The notes beneath the pieces are model-generated. The model ran no database searches. It had not been told where the DNA came from and saw only the letters and a list, made by a program, of their open reading frames with translations. Positions 34,801-35,563 of a stretch of DNA of 35,563 nt are shown here, in pieces. Origin of the DNA: CAZNLS01 sp964573895 (GTDB taxonomy: Bacteria; Acidobacteriota; Aminicenantia; UBA2199). The position numbers and the translations under genes are program-made. Where the stretch lies: positions 1 to 35,563 of the forward strand of contig CAZNLS010000012.1 of the NCBI GenBank assembly GCA_964573895.1. The letters run 5' to 3'. The stretch's first letter is position 1, and the number at the start of each line of letters is the position of its first letter.

Positions 34801-34921
34801 TAGACTTAATTACTTTACTCCTGCCGTAATAATAACTGTACTGGGAATATGCAAGGGAAGTTATTCCCGCCAGTGATAAAAAAACTATTAATATTAATTT
34901 TCCAAATCTATTTTTTTTCAT
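31883..34921 (-). CDS. Exported fusion: HELGH zinc peptidase-like domain, PD40/TolB beta-propeller, Omp85-type barrel
   Basis: This is a 1012-residue protein with a signal peptide (about 1-26). Residues about 45-260 form a gluzincin-like peptidase domain: HELGH with His143, Glu144 and His147, then WVMEGFAEY with Glu174 as the likely third zinc ligand. Residues about 275-570 carry TolB/PD40-style propeller repeats (SPAFNPDGNIVYFTG, ISKDGHQIAFSA, PSFSSNSEKIYYSSDEFGS). After a charged linker (about 590-660), the last 350 residues are strand-rich and contain an Omp85-type element (GGNNTIRASEFRSLTGNNGF) and a terminal beta-signal ending in FWIGYDF. It is likely anchored in the outer membrane with a soluble catalytic head. 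It follows a probable lipoprotein gene by 11 bases. The substrate is unknown. Confidence 0.85.
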   Translation of the reverse strand: MKKNRFGKLILIVFLSLAGITSLAYSQYSYYYGRSKVIKSNFKWKFVETPNFTIYHYTDRMDIIKKIAVTAENAYDRISKFLNVDVTKRIPIIFYNTHVDFEQTNIFPGFLPLGVEAFAEPLNHRMVIHGDSSFEDMSRTLIHELGHIFEYEIIYKKSSKSVLNFSRPPLWVMEGFAEYVTNDWRSFNLLTVRDAALSDIFPELRRSGQLIMKNGTNRSPYDFGHMVFDFIEHKFGKRGVRNLLFTFRGSMIGRKRNIFRNFGMTANEFNFELRKYVKNKFKDFVTKESPEDYSYKIGPVTPFVYSFSHQPSPSGELIAIATANMKSRKLDIILISAKTGRKVKNITPGFTSKYDGISVVYNPEGGSTLAWDTKGDNIAVFARKEYTHYLVLYDVLKSKIRKRIKLKGIQEPSSPAFNPDGNIVYFTGVSGSKSFIYSHNLKSGKTEKLTSGKLYIRSIAISKDGHQIAFSAQVGKYYQLFLGDLANPEKALPLTRGQFNNITPSFSSNSEKIYYSSDEFGSYNVYSLDLKNKLRYRYTDVKTGNFYPVELPGKKEEILISSFYKGTFTLYKKDLSLFISKKKDEFPFRGFEPAAKEKIELSQSVKEKYKKTDKSQEKFSFIDGKVFANSSFNKDLEEKINFNLTNRKKYKPFKNLFIPELPPVTAGFGSDGSIFGFSYLQLTDLMGDYNFSLYAASFYGYRSYSITYVNRKRRLQFFSQLYYMSQAYFTPGIYVDSLSTARLDRRNYTTVRKRFGTTAGFYLPFSRDYRAEFSISLQHQNERIDDLFYGGAIPFGQFFDGYAFPVTFSLVGETTRFASYGPNMGHTFKISFSKYFDLGTDFLDSYAVNFDFRKYFRLGPNTVFALRLNGFRSGGDFPLLFWTGGNNTIRASEFRSLTGNNGFSFSSEIRFPLINIMATPIGLLGPVRGVFFFDVGGVWLDKPIFESAEVSTQKTSFDFFSDNFVLKDAISSYGFGLELNMFGYPFHFEWVYRTNWKQKRFYGFKFWIGYDF

Positions 34922-34932
34922 TTTTCTTCCTG

Positions 34933-35538
34933 TTATTTGAGTAAATATCTTGACTCTATCTTGCCTAGTCTCATCACTCTTCGGATGAACCTTTCAGTCA
35001 CTCTTCTGAAAAGAAACCTGAAATTATAATCGGGCCTTTTAGGATCTGCAGAATTTAGAATACTCTTCATCTTTTTTGTGAACAGAATTTTGCCGGTACC
35101 TATATCCTGGAAAGTTAAACTCATTTCTAATTCCCAGTTTTCAACCTTTTTAAAGATCCTGATTTTCTTACCGTCTTTTTTCTTTGAGCCGATAATACTC
35201 CTTTTTTTTATATTGACAACAATATCTCCGCTGATAAGAAGGCTTTTATTTCTTTTTTCAGCTTTCGGATCGATACTTACCGGTCCTGATACTCTTTTTT
35301 TCACAACTTTTGAGAATTCATTCACAAAGAAGTTGTTTGTAATCTTTTTACTTTGAATGTTTTCGGGGATACCTTTTATCATGATCCCTGAATAAAAGAT
35401 GTCCTGATAACCTGCAAAATCAACTGCTTTTACTGTAGGCACCGGGATATATACCAGAGAAAACCTGTCGCCCCTGCAAGCTGTATTAATAAATGTGAAA
35501 AATATCATCAGCAAAACCGGAATTCTTAATTTTCTCAT
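34933..35538 (-). CDS. Probable exported lipoprotein of unknown function
   Basis: This is a 201-residue protein with a lipoprotein-like signal (MRKLRIPVLLMIFFTFINTAC), Cys21 being the likely lipidation site; the lipobox NTAC is atypical at -3. The mature part is basic and strand-rich, with ISGDIVVNIKKRSI and ELEMSLTFQDIGTGKILFTKK. These recall the alternating-strand fold of small outer-membrane lipoproteins such as CsgG- or LptE-like proteins, but I recognise no family. It precedes the protease-barrel fusion by 11 bases and may be its partner. The start is near the window edge, so the promoter is not visible. Confidence 0.65.
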   Translation of the reverse strand: MRKLRIPVLLMIFFTFINTACRGDRFSLVYIPVPTVKAVDFAGYQDIFYSGIMIKGIPENIQSKKITNNFFVNEFSKVVKKRVSGPVSIDPKAEKRNKSLLISGDIVVNIKKRSIIGSKKKDGKKIRIFKKVENWELEMSLTFQDIGTGKILFTKKMKSILNSADPKRPDYNFRFLFRRVTERFIRRVMRLGKIESRYLLK

Positions 35539-35563
35539 TTTCTGTTCCCTCTCTTTTTCTTAT

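Overview
This is an AT-rich chromosomal window from a rod-shaped, Gram-negative-type (diderm) bacterium. The rod shape is inferred from a full mreB-mreC-mreD-PBP2-rodA cluster. The outer membrane is inferred from an Omp85-type barrel fused to a secreted protease, a small beta-barrel protein and several lipoproteins. A GWxTD-domain protein, a peptidase/beta-propeller/barrel fusion, a FecR-like surface protein and a cyclic-2,3-diphosphoglycerate-synthetase-like protein together suggest an anaerobic FCB-group, Acidobacteriota/Aminicenantes-like or related candidate-phylum organism. The phylum cannot be fixed from this sequence alone. I saw no tRNA, rRNA, insertion sequence, prophage or CRISPR array.

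Layout. (1) Bases 2-9479, plus strand: the 3' part of a FecR-like surface protein, then the elongasome genes mreB, mreC, mreD, PBP2 (mrdA) and rodA, a two-domain radical SAM protein (TIGR03960 + DUF2344), and a SpoU/TrmH RNA methyltransferase. Most junctions from mreC onward overlap. (2) Bases 9480-13885, plus strand: a putative promoter, a 34-codon mini-ORF, an NhaC antiporter, RidA, an isoaspartyl-dipeptidase-type amidohydrolase and a threonine-synthase-like PLP enzyme. This reads as an amino-acid or peptide utilisation cluster. (3) Bases 13908-16278, minus strand: rpiB, glyA and a DEDDy 3'-5' exonuclease. (4) Bases 16279-16576: a divergent control region with a near-consensus sigma70-type promoter. 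(5) Bases 16577-23047, plus strand: a cDPG-synthetase-like GTPase-fold protein, carbamate kinase, an unrecognised 711-residue protein with a long charged tail, the bifunctional NAD(P)H-hydrate repair enzyme, and TsaE. (6) Bases 23037-31731, minus strand, read right to left: pilT, alaS, a lytic transglycosylase, a diacylglycerol-kinase-family lipid kinase, a TlpA-type lipoprotein, a thioredoxin, a small outer-membrane barrel and a GWxTD protein. (7) Bases 31883-35538, minus strand: a probable lipoprotein, then a 1012-residue protein with a HELGH zinc-peptidase domain, a TolB/PD40-like beta-propeller and an Omp85-type barrel.

Most genes are household functions: cell-wall elongation, one-carbon and pentose metabolism, NAD(P)HX repair, tRNA charging and t6A modification. 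The least understood parts are the cDPGS-like/ArcC/711-aa operon, the 711-aa protein itself, the three-domain surface protease-barrel, and the NhaC/RidA/IadA/ThrC-like cluster, whose IadA homologue has Glu where the family prototype has its carboxylated Lys.
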